DNA from: JAICND01 sp040905905
Lineage (GTDB): Bacteria > Actinomycetota > Acidimicrobiia > Spongiisociales > ZC4RG35
Length of the DNA: 64,000 nucleotides
Assembly: GCA_040905905.1 (NCBI GenBank)
Contig: JBBDQN010000050.1
Location: 174,645-238,644 of the forward strand
Direction of reading: 5' to 3'
The stretch's first letter is position 1. Every line of letters starts with the position of its first letter. Made by a program: the position numbers and the translations under genes. The notes below the pieces were generated by a model that was given only the letters and a program-made list of their open reading frames with translations, did no database searches and was not told where the DNA came from. Of the stretch, positions 1 through 7,966 are shown piece by piece.

Positions 1-2
1 GG

Positions 3-767
3 ATACTCGGAGCCCTTGGGGTCCTAGGGATCACTGTCGTGTGTGTGACGACGTTCCTCTACCCGGCCTTTTCTGTAGATATCGAATCCATAGAGCCCAC
101 GCAGGTCTTCATTTCCGACGTTGCCGCAGTGGTGGTGCATCGCCCCAAGGTTTTCAGCGAGTCCGACCTGGTAACTATTGAGGGCATGGCCCCCCTCGAC
201 GTATGGAGACGTGGTTACCGATGCGACGACAGTACCCCACTCGTCTTCAGCTCATCTTTTGATACTTCGGCGATCGATCCAGCGGGATTTCGGACAGTGC
301 TGTTCCACGCCGTGACACGGGCTCCATTGACAATCGTGGGCCACCGGCTTTGTGTCGGATCCTTTCTCTTCAGTCCCGGGGCCGCATCCAGCGGCTACCT
401 GCATCGGCCGCCGTTGGAGCTAAGCCCAAATATTCTCGGCATTGTGCGCGAGCCTATCTCGCAGAGTGCCTACGACGTCACGCGATCGGTTTACGTCTGG
501 GCGGAGGCCGAGTCCCGGTTGTGGTTTACTTGGAGCCCGGCGATTCCCATCGTGGCGGCGTTGGCCGGATATGGATTGGCAGTGGCCCGAAAGAGCCTAC
601 GCAGGTGGGCCCTGCCGGGCCTCGTCTTGATAGTTCATACCATCAACGTTGTTGGCACGAGCCCCGCCCACGAGTTTCGATACGCGTTTCCCCTATATGT
701 GGTGGCCTGGATGTCGTTGCCGCTTCTTATCTGGGCAATTTCGCGCTCCAACGAAGCCCAACACTAA
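3..767 (+). CDS. C-terminal part of a membrane protein (GT-C-like), truncated by window edge
   Basis: The reading frame is open from the first bases of the window, so the gene begins upstream and only its last 254 residues are seen. They begin inside a hydrophobic helix, continue with a roughly 150-residue extracytoplasmic-looking stretch, and end with two or three more membrane helices and a short basic tail. The motif SPAHEFRYAFPLY near the end resembles the final helix region of multi-pass actinobacterial membrane proteins related to GT-C glycosyltransferases. A GTG at 39 could start a shorter protein but would cut a membrane helix. It lies 15 nt before another large membrane protein, so the two are probably co-transcribed in a polysaccharide locus. 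Substrate and exact family are not recognised. Confidence 0.6.
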   Translation: MLGALGVLGITVVCVTTFLYPAFSVDIESIEPTQVFISDVAAVVVHRPKVFSESDLVTIEGMAPLDVWRRGYRCDDSTPLVFSSSFDTSAIDPAGFRTVLFHAVTRAPLTIVGHRLCVGSFLFSPGAASSGYLHRPPLELSPNILGIVREPISQSAYDVTRSVYVWAEAESRLWFTWSPAIPIVAALAGYGLAVARKSLRRWALPGLVLIVHTINVVGTSPAHEFRYAFPLYVVAWMSLPLLIWAISRSNEAQH

Positions 768-782
768 GGTCGCTTTTCTGCT

Positions 783-2678
783 GTGAACATGGCTCCCGAT
801 CGATCGATCGTCCACCGCGGCCCTCTGTTGATTGCGATCCTCGGTCTTGTGGTTGTTCGCATCATCCTGGGCTGGCTGGCGTGGGACCCCGGATGGACTG
901 CCCTCACCTGGGATGACTTCACCCGGGTTCTGATAGCCCAGGAGTGGGCAACAGATCCGGTGGCTGTGCCCGATCTGGTCTGGCTTCCTCTCCACACTTG
1001 GGTGCTAGGTGCTGCGTTTGCGCTCGTGGGCTGGGCTTTTGCGGCCAATCCCATGGCGCTGGCTGCCGTTCTCCATACCGCGGCTCTCATTGCTGCCGCC
1101 GCTGTCGTGGGCCGAACCGCGTACTGGCTAACGCGATCCTTGGTGGGTGGGCTCATCACCTTTGCTGCTCTGTTGTACGCCCCTTGGGGCTTCTATCTCT
1201 CCCTCTCCGGGTTGGGCGAGACGTTCTATTACCTCGCGGTTGCGGTGGTCATGGCTGGAATCGTGCGGTGGACCACCAGTCGGCGCTTCGCCAGCCTGGT
1301 GATGGCGGCCGCGGGCATCGCGGTCGCTTGTGCCCTTCGTTACGAAGGATGGTGGCTTGCCTTGGCCTGGGCGGGAGTTCTGGTTTGGACTGAGGGCCGC
1401 CAGCAGGGTCTTAGAAGGGTGCCAAAGCGCGTGTTGATCGCGGCCCTCGCCCCTTTCTTGGTGCCTGCTGCCTGGATGGTTGTGAACTGGGCCTTGACCG
1501 GGAGCCCGATCTTCTTTGCGGCCGAGTCGGCCCGGTACTTCCTCTCTGCCTACGGAGCACTCGAGAGCATTCCAGCCCGGCTTTTCTACTACCCGCTTTC
1601 GTTGCTGCGATCGGCCCCTCTGCTTGTTCCCGGATTGGTGGCCCTGGTCTTTTTCAACAGGACCAATCCGCTCGTTCGGCGCCTCGCACTCGTCACGGGA
1701 CTTCACCTAACACTCTTCTACCTGACTTCGGTCGTATCTAGTGCGGTAGGCGCCTTCAATGAGCGTTTCATGTTCGCCTTTGTGGTGGCTCTCCTCCCGG
1801 TGCTCGGAACCTTGCCCGAGGTACTCCGACGGCTGCCGCGGCTGGAGATACGATGGACCGTCGCCGCCGGTTTGTTGGTTTTGGCTGGCGTCGTGACAAC
1901 GCTACGCCTGGCTGACCGACCCATCGAGTGGACCCACAGTCCTGATCTCTTGACCCTGGTGGAAGAACTGGGCGAGGCCGCTCCAGCCAATCGGCCGCTG
2001 GCCGTGGTGATCGATCCCCGCATGGCGGCGGTGGAGTCGACGCCGCTGCGCGCCACCTATGGCGACCGGCTCCGAATTGCGGTGGCCGACGTCATCGGGG
2101 TAGAAGACCCTCTCGATCTTCCCCCGGACTGGGATGTTTTCGTCGCCCGCTTTCCTGATCCATCTGCACCGGGCCTGGCATGGCCCGACACCATGATCGG
2201 GAGGTACGGGGTGTGGGGTCCCGGGGCGGCCGCACTCGATTCCGAAACTGCGCCATGTCCCTGCGCTTACTGGCAACTGAGCGACGAGTCGGGGCAGTCG
2301 GGTCGCCTTCCGTCGGGGCCTTATGCATGGCTCGAGTTCACCACCGACGATCCTCTCCCCGACACATCGGTGATTCTCGCCACCACCCTCAACGTTCCGG
2401 GGGGTTCAACCAGGGGGGAAATCGAGCTCCGGTCGACCTACGGCCACGGGTTTAATCCGGGCCGCATGCGAGTCGAAGTGAGGGTTGGGGGACTGACCAT
2501 CGAATCGTGGGATCTGTCCGAGCCCAGCCGCTGGCATGTGGTGCCGTTTGCCATCCCGGAGGGTGCAACGAGCGTCAACCTCGAGGTAGCGGTCGTGGCG
2601 CTGTCCGACATCGAAACGGGTTGGGCATGGGGTCGAGCCTCGACCGTACTTGTGAGATCAGTCGAGGTAATTCCGTGA
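783..2678 (+). CDS. Large integral membrane protein, GT-C/ArnT-like glycosyltransferase
   Basis: A 631-residue protein with about 10-12 membrane helices in residues 10-380 and a soluble C-terminal part (about 390-631). The first loop carries an acidic WDDFTRVLIAQEW segment, the kind of loop that holds the catalytic acidic residues in GT-C enzymes using polyprenyl-phosphate sugars (ArnT/PMT type). The last 150 residues look beta-rich, possibly a carbohydrate-binding module. GTG at 783 gives the longest form; ATG at 789 is equally possible and no strong ribosome site separates them. The stop overlaps the next gene start as GTGA, implying translational coupling to a GT2 glycosyltransferase. The GT-C role is inferred from topology and neighbourhood. 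Confidence 0.65.
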   Translation: MNMAPDRSIVHRGPLLIAILGLVVVRIILGWLAWDPGWTALTWDDFTRVLIAQEWATDPVAVPDLVWLPLHTWVLGAAFALVGWAFAANPMALAAVLHTAALIAAAAVVGRTAYWLTRSLVGGLITFAALLYAPWGFYLSLSGLGETFYYLAVAVVMAGIVRWTTSRRFASLVMAAAGIAVACALRYEGWWLALAWAGVLVWTEGRQQGLRRVPKRVLIAALAPFLVPAAWMVVNWALTGSPIFFAAESARYFLSAYGALESIPARLFYYPLSLLRSAPLLVPGLVALVFFNRTNPLVRRLALVTGLHLTLFYLTSVVSSAVGAFNERFMFAFVVALLPVLGTLPEVLRRLPRLEIRWTVAAGLLVLAGVVTTLRLADRPIEWTHSPDLLTLVEELGEAAPANRPLAVVIDPRMAAVESTPLRATYGDRLRIAVADVIGVEDPLDLPPDWDVFVARFPDPSAPGLAWPDTMIGRYGVWGPGAAALDSETAPCPCAYWQLSDESGQSGRLPSGPYAWLEFTTDDPLPDTSVILATTLNVPGGSTRGEIELRSTYGHGFNPGRMRVEVRVGGLTIESWDLSEPSRWHVVPFAIPEGATSVNLEVAVVALSDIETGWAWGRASTVLVRSVEVIP

Positions 2679-3673
2679 CCAGTGACCGAATTTCGGTCAT
2701 TGCGACCGTATTCAACGAAGCTCACTCGATAGGGGCTTTGGTCGAGTCCCTTGCCAAACAGACCTATGCGCCGCATGAAATAGTCGTGGCCGATGCCGGC
2801 TCTACCGACGGGACCATGGAGATCCTGACCGCGTGCTCGCTCAAAGGTCTTCGCATCGTGGACGCCCCCGGCAATCGGGCGGAAGGTCGCAACGCAGCCA
2901 TCGCGGCGTCCACCGGCGATGTCATAGCGTCGATAGACGGCGGGTGCGTTGCCGATCCCGAGTGGCTGAGCCTCCTGGTTTCTCCATTTGCAACAGGGGC
3001 GGAATGGGTAGCTGGTTTCTATCGGGTTGGCGGGAAATCACCGCTGGCACGGTGCATCGGCTTGGTGATGGTTTACGTCGAGGAAGAGGTCCGTAAGGAT
3101 CCTGGTGCTTTTCTGCCATCGGCCCGCTCGATGGCCTTCACTCGTAACACCTGGATCCGTGCCGGCGGCTTTCCCGAGCATGTCGAGTTTGCAGAAGACA
3201 CTCTCTATGGGGAGCGCTTGCTGGCGGCTGGAAGCCGACCAACGCTGGTTTTGGATGCAATGGTTACCTGGACACCGCCGGCCAGCCTGGGCACATTGGC
3301 CCAAACCGCATTTCGCTGGGGTGCGGGTGACGCCCACGCCGGGATCCGGGGATGGGTCTACAAACGCATCCTGGTCGGATACGGCGGTGCACTCGCCGCC
3401 ACCCTTGTTGCCGCTTTGTTCAGACCAACGCTTCTATGGATCGGCCCCTTAGCGGTTTTGGTCGACACCGCGCGGAGGACTCGCCACAAATATCGGTGGG
3501 CGCCGAAGCCGTCAGGTTTGGTGTTCGTGCCGATGGCCCATCTGGTTTCCACTTACGCCGCCTTGGGCGGATTCCTCGCGCAACACCTCCGACGGTCGAT
3601 GACTAGAAAACCCGCAGCTGTCGTGGGTGATGGACCGCCGGGCGCCTCTTCACCACCACCTCGGGGGCGCTGA
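2675..3673 (+). CDS. Glycosyltransferase family 2
   Basis: A 332-residue inverting GT-A glycosyltransferase. The N-terminus reads ISVIATVFNEAHSI, followed by EIVVADAGSTDGT (nucleotide-sugar binding) and, near residue 90, IDGGCVADPEWL in the place of the usual metal-binding DxD. Two hydrophobic segments near residues 230-265 may anchor it to the membrane. The start chosen is the GTG at 2675, which overlaps the stop of the upstream membrane protein; a longer form from 2507 would only read the neighbour in another frame. Its 3' end overlaps the convergent glycosyltransferase gene by 71 bp. It probably adds a sugar to a lipid-linked or wall glycan; donor and acceptor are unknown. Confidence 0.85.
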   Translation: MTSDRISVIATVFNEAHSIGALVESLAKQTYAPHEIVVADAGSTDGTMEILTACSLKGLRIVDAPGNRAEGRNAAIAASTGDVIASIDGGCVADPEWLSLLVSPFATGAEWVAGFYRVGGKSPLARCIGLVMVYVEEEVRKDPGAFLPSARSMAFTRNTWIRAGGFPEHVEFAEDTLYGERLLAAGSRPTLVLDAMVTWTPPASLGTLAQTAFRWGAGDAHAGIRGWVYKRILVGYGGALAATLVAALFRPTLLWIGPLAVLVDTARRTRHKYRWAPKPSGLVFVPMAHLVSTYAALGGFLAQHLRRSMTRKPAAVVGDGPPGASSPPPRGR

Positions 3674-5300
3674 TAGGGGCGAGTTCCAGCCCGGCCGCCG
3701 AGAACAGTTGTTCCAGACGCTCGCTCCAGGAGTGTTGGCTGAGAGCCACCCCACGTTCCGGAGACGCGCTCTCGAGAGCCTCACGCACCGCGTCGGCCAG
3801 GTCGGGGGCAGAGAAGACACCGTCCAGGCCATCGAGCGAACGTAGAGGTGGAGTGGCGACGGAGACACCAGCAGCGAGGTATTCATACGCCTTTAAAGGA
3901 CTTACCGCGTGGGTGACGTCGGAGACGACAAAGGGGATGATCCCGACGTCGAACCTGGCGACGTAGGCGTGCAGCTCGGATTGGGCCTTTAACCCGAGGA
4001 AGTGGACGTTGGCCGGGAGCGCGGGATGGCCGCGATCGTCCCCGATGACCAGCAGTCGCGACTCGGGGAAGGCCATGGCCACCCGGGCGAGGGCGCGCCA
4101 GTCGAACCAGTCGCCATAGAGGGAGCCGTGATATCCAATCACGGACCCTCCCCCGGCAGGAAAATCCTGGGGCAGCGGGCCGGGTTCCCCGCCGAACACA
4201 ACTGCGCTTACGCCATTGGGAACGAGGGTGACCTCCCGGCCGGAACTCTCCCCGAGCCGTCGGGCGAGGTCGGGCGCCGTGGCCACCAGGGTCCCGGCCG
4301 CTCCGATCAGAGCCAGCTCGTCTGCCGGCTTGAACCAATCACCACCAAGAGACCTGGCCGACCAGTCGTCGATGAGGTCGTAGACCGTGTGGAATCCGGC
4401 CGAGGCCAGCCCGGCAAGCGGCGCCAACAAAGGTCCGAAGGGGAGCTCGACAATGGCCAGTCGAGGCTCTTTGAGCGAGCGGGCGGCCACGATGCCAGCA
4501 TCAAACCTCGCCAGGGAGAGCTGTTCGAGCTCGGGATGGAGGAATCGAAGCCCCAGGTCCATCGATTCCGTCGATTCGAAAATGTTTACGTAGACAACGT
4601 GATACCCCCGCCGCAAGAGTTCTTGGGCCATCTGCGCGCTCCTGCTTCCACCTCCAACATCGTGAAGTGGCACCGCTGCGAAGATGACGACAACCGGGCC
4701 GTCGATCGGATCGGTGCGACCCCGGGGTCGATGGTCACTGGCCACAGGGAGGAGACCCAGACGCCGACCCGCCGCGCTGAGTCGATCGGCGAAGATAGCC
4801 GCCCGCGGCTGCAGGGGCGGCCAGCCGCCCGCCTCCCGCCACACGGTCCCCCAGGTTGCGATCGCGATCGGCTCGGTGTCCGGCTCCGTCCGCTTCCGAC
4901 CCAACTCCGCCGGGGGAGGGGTGCGGGCCACCATGACCGCGTCGAGGCCGAATTCCGTCAACGCTCCCACCACTCGTAAGCCGTATTGGTCCACCGCCAC
5001 CGCATCACCAGCGACGATGATGTCGGCGCTAGCTGGTTCAGGGTGGGGGCTGTCGTCGGTCACCACGAGATAAGGCCGGGTATCGGCGTGGGGGTTGGCA
5101 ATCGCGACTTGATACGTGTCCGGTGTCGCGGCCGCCCACTGGCGGGCTTCTTTCCCATTCGTCACCAGCACCAGCACGTTGTGCCGATTGTGGCGGGACT
5201 GTTGACGGAGCCGCAGGCGGGCCATGATCGGGTCGGGAATCAGGGGGCGAATCAGGCGCTTCAGGCCATAAACCAGGCGTCTCACGTTTGGTTCACCCAT
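3603..5300 (-). CDS. GT4/GT-B-type glycosyltransferase
   Basis: A 565-residue protein. The C-terminal 350 residues follow a GT-B pattern: an N-domain with HDVGGGSRSAQMAQELLRRGYHVVYVN, then IGYHGSLYGDWFDW around residue 390 (start of the second Rossmann domain), and VSPLKAYEYLAAGVSVATPPL near the end, the donor-binding loop region of GT1/GT4 enzymes. The first 200 residues are a less recognisable alpha/beta domain. The start is the ATG at 5300, which overlaps the end of the upstream glycosyltransferase by 19 bp; the longer frame reads the upstream gene out of frame. It acts presumably at the cytoplasmic face in surface glycan assembly. The 71-bp tail-to-tail overlap with the plus-strand GT2 gene is unusually long. 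Confidence 0.8.
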   Translation of the reverse strand: MGEPNVRRLVYGLKRLIRPLIPDPIMARLRLRQQSRHNRHNVLVLVTNGKEARQWAAATPDTYQVAIANPHADTRPYLVVTDDSPHPEPASADIIVAGDAVAVDQYGLRVVGALTEFGLDAVMVARTPPPAELGRKRTEPDTEPIAIATWGTVWREAGGWPPLQPRAAIFADRLSAAGRRLGLLPVASDHRPRGRTDPIDGPVVVIFAAVPLHDVGGGSRSAQMAQELLRRGYHVVYVNIFESTESMDLGLRFLHPELEQLSLARFDAGIVAARSLKEPRLAIVELPFGPLLAPLAGLASAGFHTVYDLIDDWSARSLGGDWFKPADELALIGAAGTLVATAPDLARRLGESSGREVTLVPNGVSAVVFGGEPGPLPQDFPAGGGSVIGYHGSLYGDWFDWRALARVAMAFPESRLLVIGDDRGHPALPANVHFLGLKAQSELHAYVARFDVGIIPFVVSDVTHAVSPLKAYEYLAAGVSVATPPLRSLDGLDGVFSAPDLADAVREALESASPERGVALSQHSWSERLEQLFSAAGLELAPISAPEVVVKRRPAVHHPRQLRVF

Positions 5301-7948
5301 GAAGGAAGCCGGCCTTCCTCCTCGGGGGGCTGTCGCTGTACCGGCAGACTCAGTCCTGCCGATTCGAGTTCTGCATGGATCTCCCAATCCCGTTGAGGAA
5401 AGGTTCCTGGCCCGAGGCCATCGGCTTCCACGACCGGGATAGTGACGTCGACCTCAATGACTGACCTATGAGGGGCCCCGCGATCAACCACTGCCCAGTG
5501 CCTCCACAGCACAGGACGTTGAGAACCGTTGGGAGCAGCCCCCAGCGCTTCGGGATGTTGCTCGAGGGCGGTCGCCAACTTGACCACGGCCTCAGGGCTG
5601 GGCCTTCCCAGAGCGTCGGCCACAATCAAAAACTTCCCTCTGGCAGCCGCTACGGCTTGGGCCAGGGATCCAACGGGTCCCTGACAACCCCACCCCTTCT
5701 GGGAGGCGAGAGCAGCCGCCAAAGTGTTGTCATCGATGGCGACCAACTCGGCGTCGTCGATATCCCACCGCGACACCGCGGCTACCTGCTCAGAGGTCAG
5801 GATGATCGACACCCACGGATACCAGCGCCGCTTCAGCTCCCTGACTTCTGAGAATTGATAGAGGTCTGAATGGCGCTGCACGATGGCCGCGCGGCCTTGC
5901 TCGAACCGCGCCTCGGTGTCGACGCTCATTGAGATACCGTGTTTGCGATAGCGAAAGAGAGGGAGTCGGACCGCGGTCTCAGTCCACCCCGCTCGGAGCA
6001 TCCTTATCCAGAGCTCCCAATCTTCGTGCCCGTCCTTCATTGATTCGTCGTAACCACCCACCTCTTCCCATGCCCTCCGACGCATCAATACGCAACCAAT
6101 GATGGGGTTGGAGAGAAGAAGTTGGTAGGGGTTGAAGGGGCGGGTAACGAAGAGTGCGCGCTGTTCACCGAAGAGTTCGGTCCAGCAATGGGCGTATGCA
6201 GCCATCGGGTTCCGGTCGAGTGCGTTGACCAATTCCATCAGATAGTCAGGAGCGAGCTCGTCATCAGCGTCGAGAGGGACCAGGAACGGTGCCCGCGCCA
6301 TCTTCATTCCGGCGTTCCGAGCGGCCGGAAGACCACGATTCTCTTGACGGAGAAGCTGGGTTCGGGGCCAATCGAGCTCGTCGAGGATCGCAATCGTCTC
6401 TGGGTCACGCGAGCCGTCGTCAACCACGACCACTTCAAAGAAAGGAAAGGACTGCTCGAAGACACTTAGCAGGGCGTCTTCAAGGAAACGTCCCTGATCG
6501 AAGCAGGGGATTACGATGGTGACCAACGGCTCGTCGATCTCGGGAAAGTCACCACGGTCGATTCGGTTTCGAACCGAAGATATGCGTTCTTCCCGTGCCC
6601 GCCGCGCCGCTTCTTCCCGCCAATTGGCTACGGGCCGCACGCGGTCTTTGATTGACTGCGGGACCATTCGCACTGCTCCTCGGGCCAGTGGGGCCGGCAG
6701 GGCCCGGAACGCACGGCGGACGAGGCGAGCAACACCGGCTTGGGGAGTAGCGCTGAAAGCCGTCTCCTCGAACCTTTTGACAGCGGCTGTGGCAAGACCC
6801 GCTTGCGACCTTGGATGTCGAGGGGCAGGCAAGCCAGATCGGTACACCGCCAAGGGGTCTCCCCGCCGAGGCGGTGGAGCTTCGGTGAGTTTCTTCCTGA
6901 GTGGTTCTTCGCCGATGAGGCGCTCTATTGCTGCTTCCAGACCTGCGACCGAAGGCTCAAACATGAGCGCTCCAGTTTCTTCGCCGAGAAAACCGCGGAA
7001 AGCAGGAAGGTCAGGAAGGACCACCGGTAAGCGCAGCCCTCGGACCTCATGAACTGCCAGACTGAAGCTTTCGAAGCGACTAGGAAGAACCACCATCCAC
7101 GCTGAGGCCAGCGCCTCACCTAAGTGGCTGCGGTCGATGGCCCCCTCAAACCGGAATCGATCGGCGAGGTGTTCGGGGATGAGGCTCTTGAGCCACTCCT
7201 GCATGGGCTTCCTTGCCTCGGCGCTCCAACCGTCCGGGCCGATTAGACGTATGAGCGCGTCAGGGTGGCGCGAAAGCACCCCTTTTGCGGCGGCGACGAA
7301 GTCGTGGGCACCTTTCACTTCGGCCAAGCGGCCAAAGAAGACGATCTCTGGAACCGAGTTTGGAACAAGCGGCACCGGCTCTAACTCGGGGACTGGAGGT
7401 TCTCCTACCACGACCCGGACGGGTTCGAGCTGGTAGCGATCGAGGACCACCTTGCGCATTGATTCTGAAGGGACCACGACCGTGTCGGCCATACGGAAAG
7501 CTTCGGCTTCCATGACGAGGACCGGAACTATCTCGTCGGGCATCACACCGATCGACTCGAACATCAGGTCGGCCGGTCCGTGCATCCGCACTCCGATCCG
7601 GGTCCGGTCGAGGCCCAGTTGGCTGCGATCGACCAGAGCCGTATAGGCGAGACCGTCGAAATCCTGGAATTCGATCAGGTCGACTGTTTCCTCGGCAGTG
7701 ATGGCCGCCACGGCCGCGGCGGCTGCCCTCGATCTGGCCAGAAAAGGACCGAGTTCCTTGGAGTCCACGTCACCTGGAGGTACAAGACCGACGCCGGCGG
7801 GAAGTCGATCTGGTGTTTCCTCACTCACCAGAGCTATTTGGACGTTGTGGCCCTCGGCTCGCAAACCTTCGCTCAGCAACCTCACCACGGTGCCCGCCCC
7901 ACCTGGCAAAAACGGGTCCAGTTCGGTCGTGACGAATACGACCTTCAT
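5282..7948 (-). CDS. Two-domain glycosyltransferase: GT4 fused to GT2
   Basis: An 888-residue fusion. Residues 1-360 are a GT4 enzyme: MKVVFVTTELDPFLPGGAG at the start, EIVFFGRLAEVKGAHDFV near 200, and the donor-binding motif SRFESFSLAVHEVRG near 290 with the usual Glu. A linker follows, then from about 474 a GT2 domain: PLVTIVIPCFDQGRF, EVVVVDDGS, and LDADDELAPDY near 558 carrying the DxD metal site. The last 200 residues are poorly conserved. Such fusions can add two successive sugars. Its stop overlaps the start of the next glycosyltransferase, so the pair form an operon. There is no clear ribosome-binding site; the start lies 18 nt after the secreted M15 protein gene. Confidence 0.85.
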   Translation of the reverse strand: MKVVFVTTELDPFLPGGAGTVVRLLSEGLRAEGHNVQIALVSEETPDRLPAGVGLVPPGDVDSKELGPFLARSRAAAAAVAAITAEETVDLIEFQDFDGLAYTALVDRSQLGLDRTRIGVRMHGPADLMFESIGVMPDEIVPVLVMEAEAFRMADTVVVPSESMRKVVLDRYQLEPVRVVVGEPPVPELEPVPLVPNSVPEIVFFGRLAEVKGAHDFVAAAKGVLSRHPDALIRLIGPDGWSAEARKPMQEWLKSLIPEHLADRFRFEGAIDRSHLGEALASAWMVVLPSRFESFSLAVHEVRGLRLPVVLPDLPAFRGFLGEETGALMFEPSVAGLEAAIERLIGEEPLRKKLTEAPPPRRGDPLAVYRSGLPAPRHPRSQAGLATAAVKRFEETAFSATPQAGVARLVRRAFRALPAPLARGAVRMVPQSIKDRVRPVANWREEAARRAREERISSVRNRIDRGDFPEIDEPLVTIVIPCFDQGRFLEDALLSVFEQSFPFFEVVVVDDGSRDPETIAILDELDWPRTQLLRQENRGLPAARNAGMKMARAPFLVPLDADDELAPDYLMELVNALDRNPMAAYAHCWTELFGEQRALFVTRPFNPYQLLLSNPIIGCVLMRRRAWEEVGGYDESMKDGHEDWELWIRMLRAGWTETAVRLPLFRYRKHGISMSVDTEARFEQGRAAIVQRHSDLYQFSEVRELKRRWYPWVSIILTSEQVAAVSRWDIDDAELVAIDDNTLAAALASQKGWGCQGPVGSLAQAVAAARGKFLIVADALGRPSPEAVVKLATALEQHPEALGAAPNGSQRPVLWRHWAVVDRGAPHRSVIEVDVTIPVVEADGLGPGTFPQRDWEIHAELESAGLSLPVQRQPPEEEGRLPSWVNQT

Positions 7949-7966
7949 TGTCCAGGCCCTAGGGGG

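Noticed and set aside
4002..4979. Long open frame on the plus strand antisense to the GT4-like gene
   Set aside because: Composition is Arg/Pro-rich with no motif; it mirrors codon positions of the real minus-strand gene, as is common in high-GC DNA.
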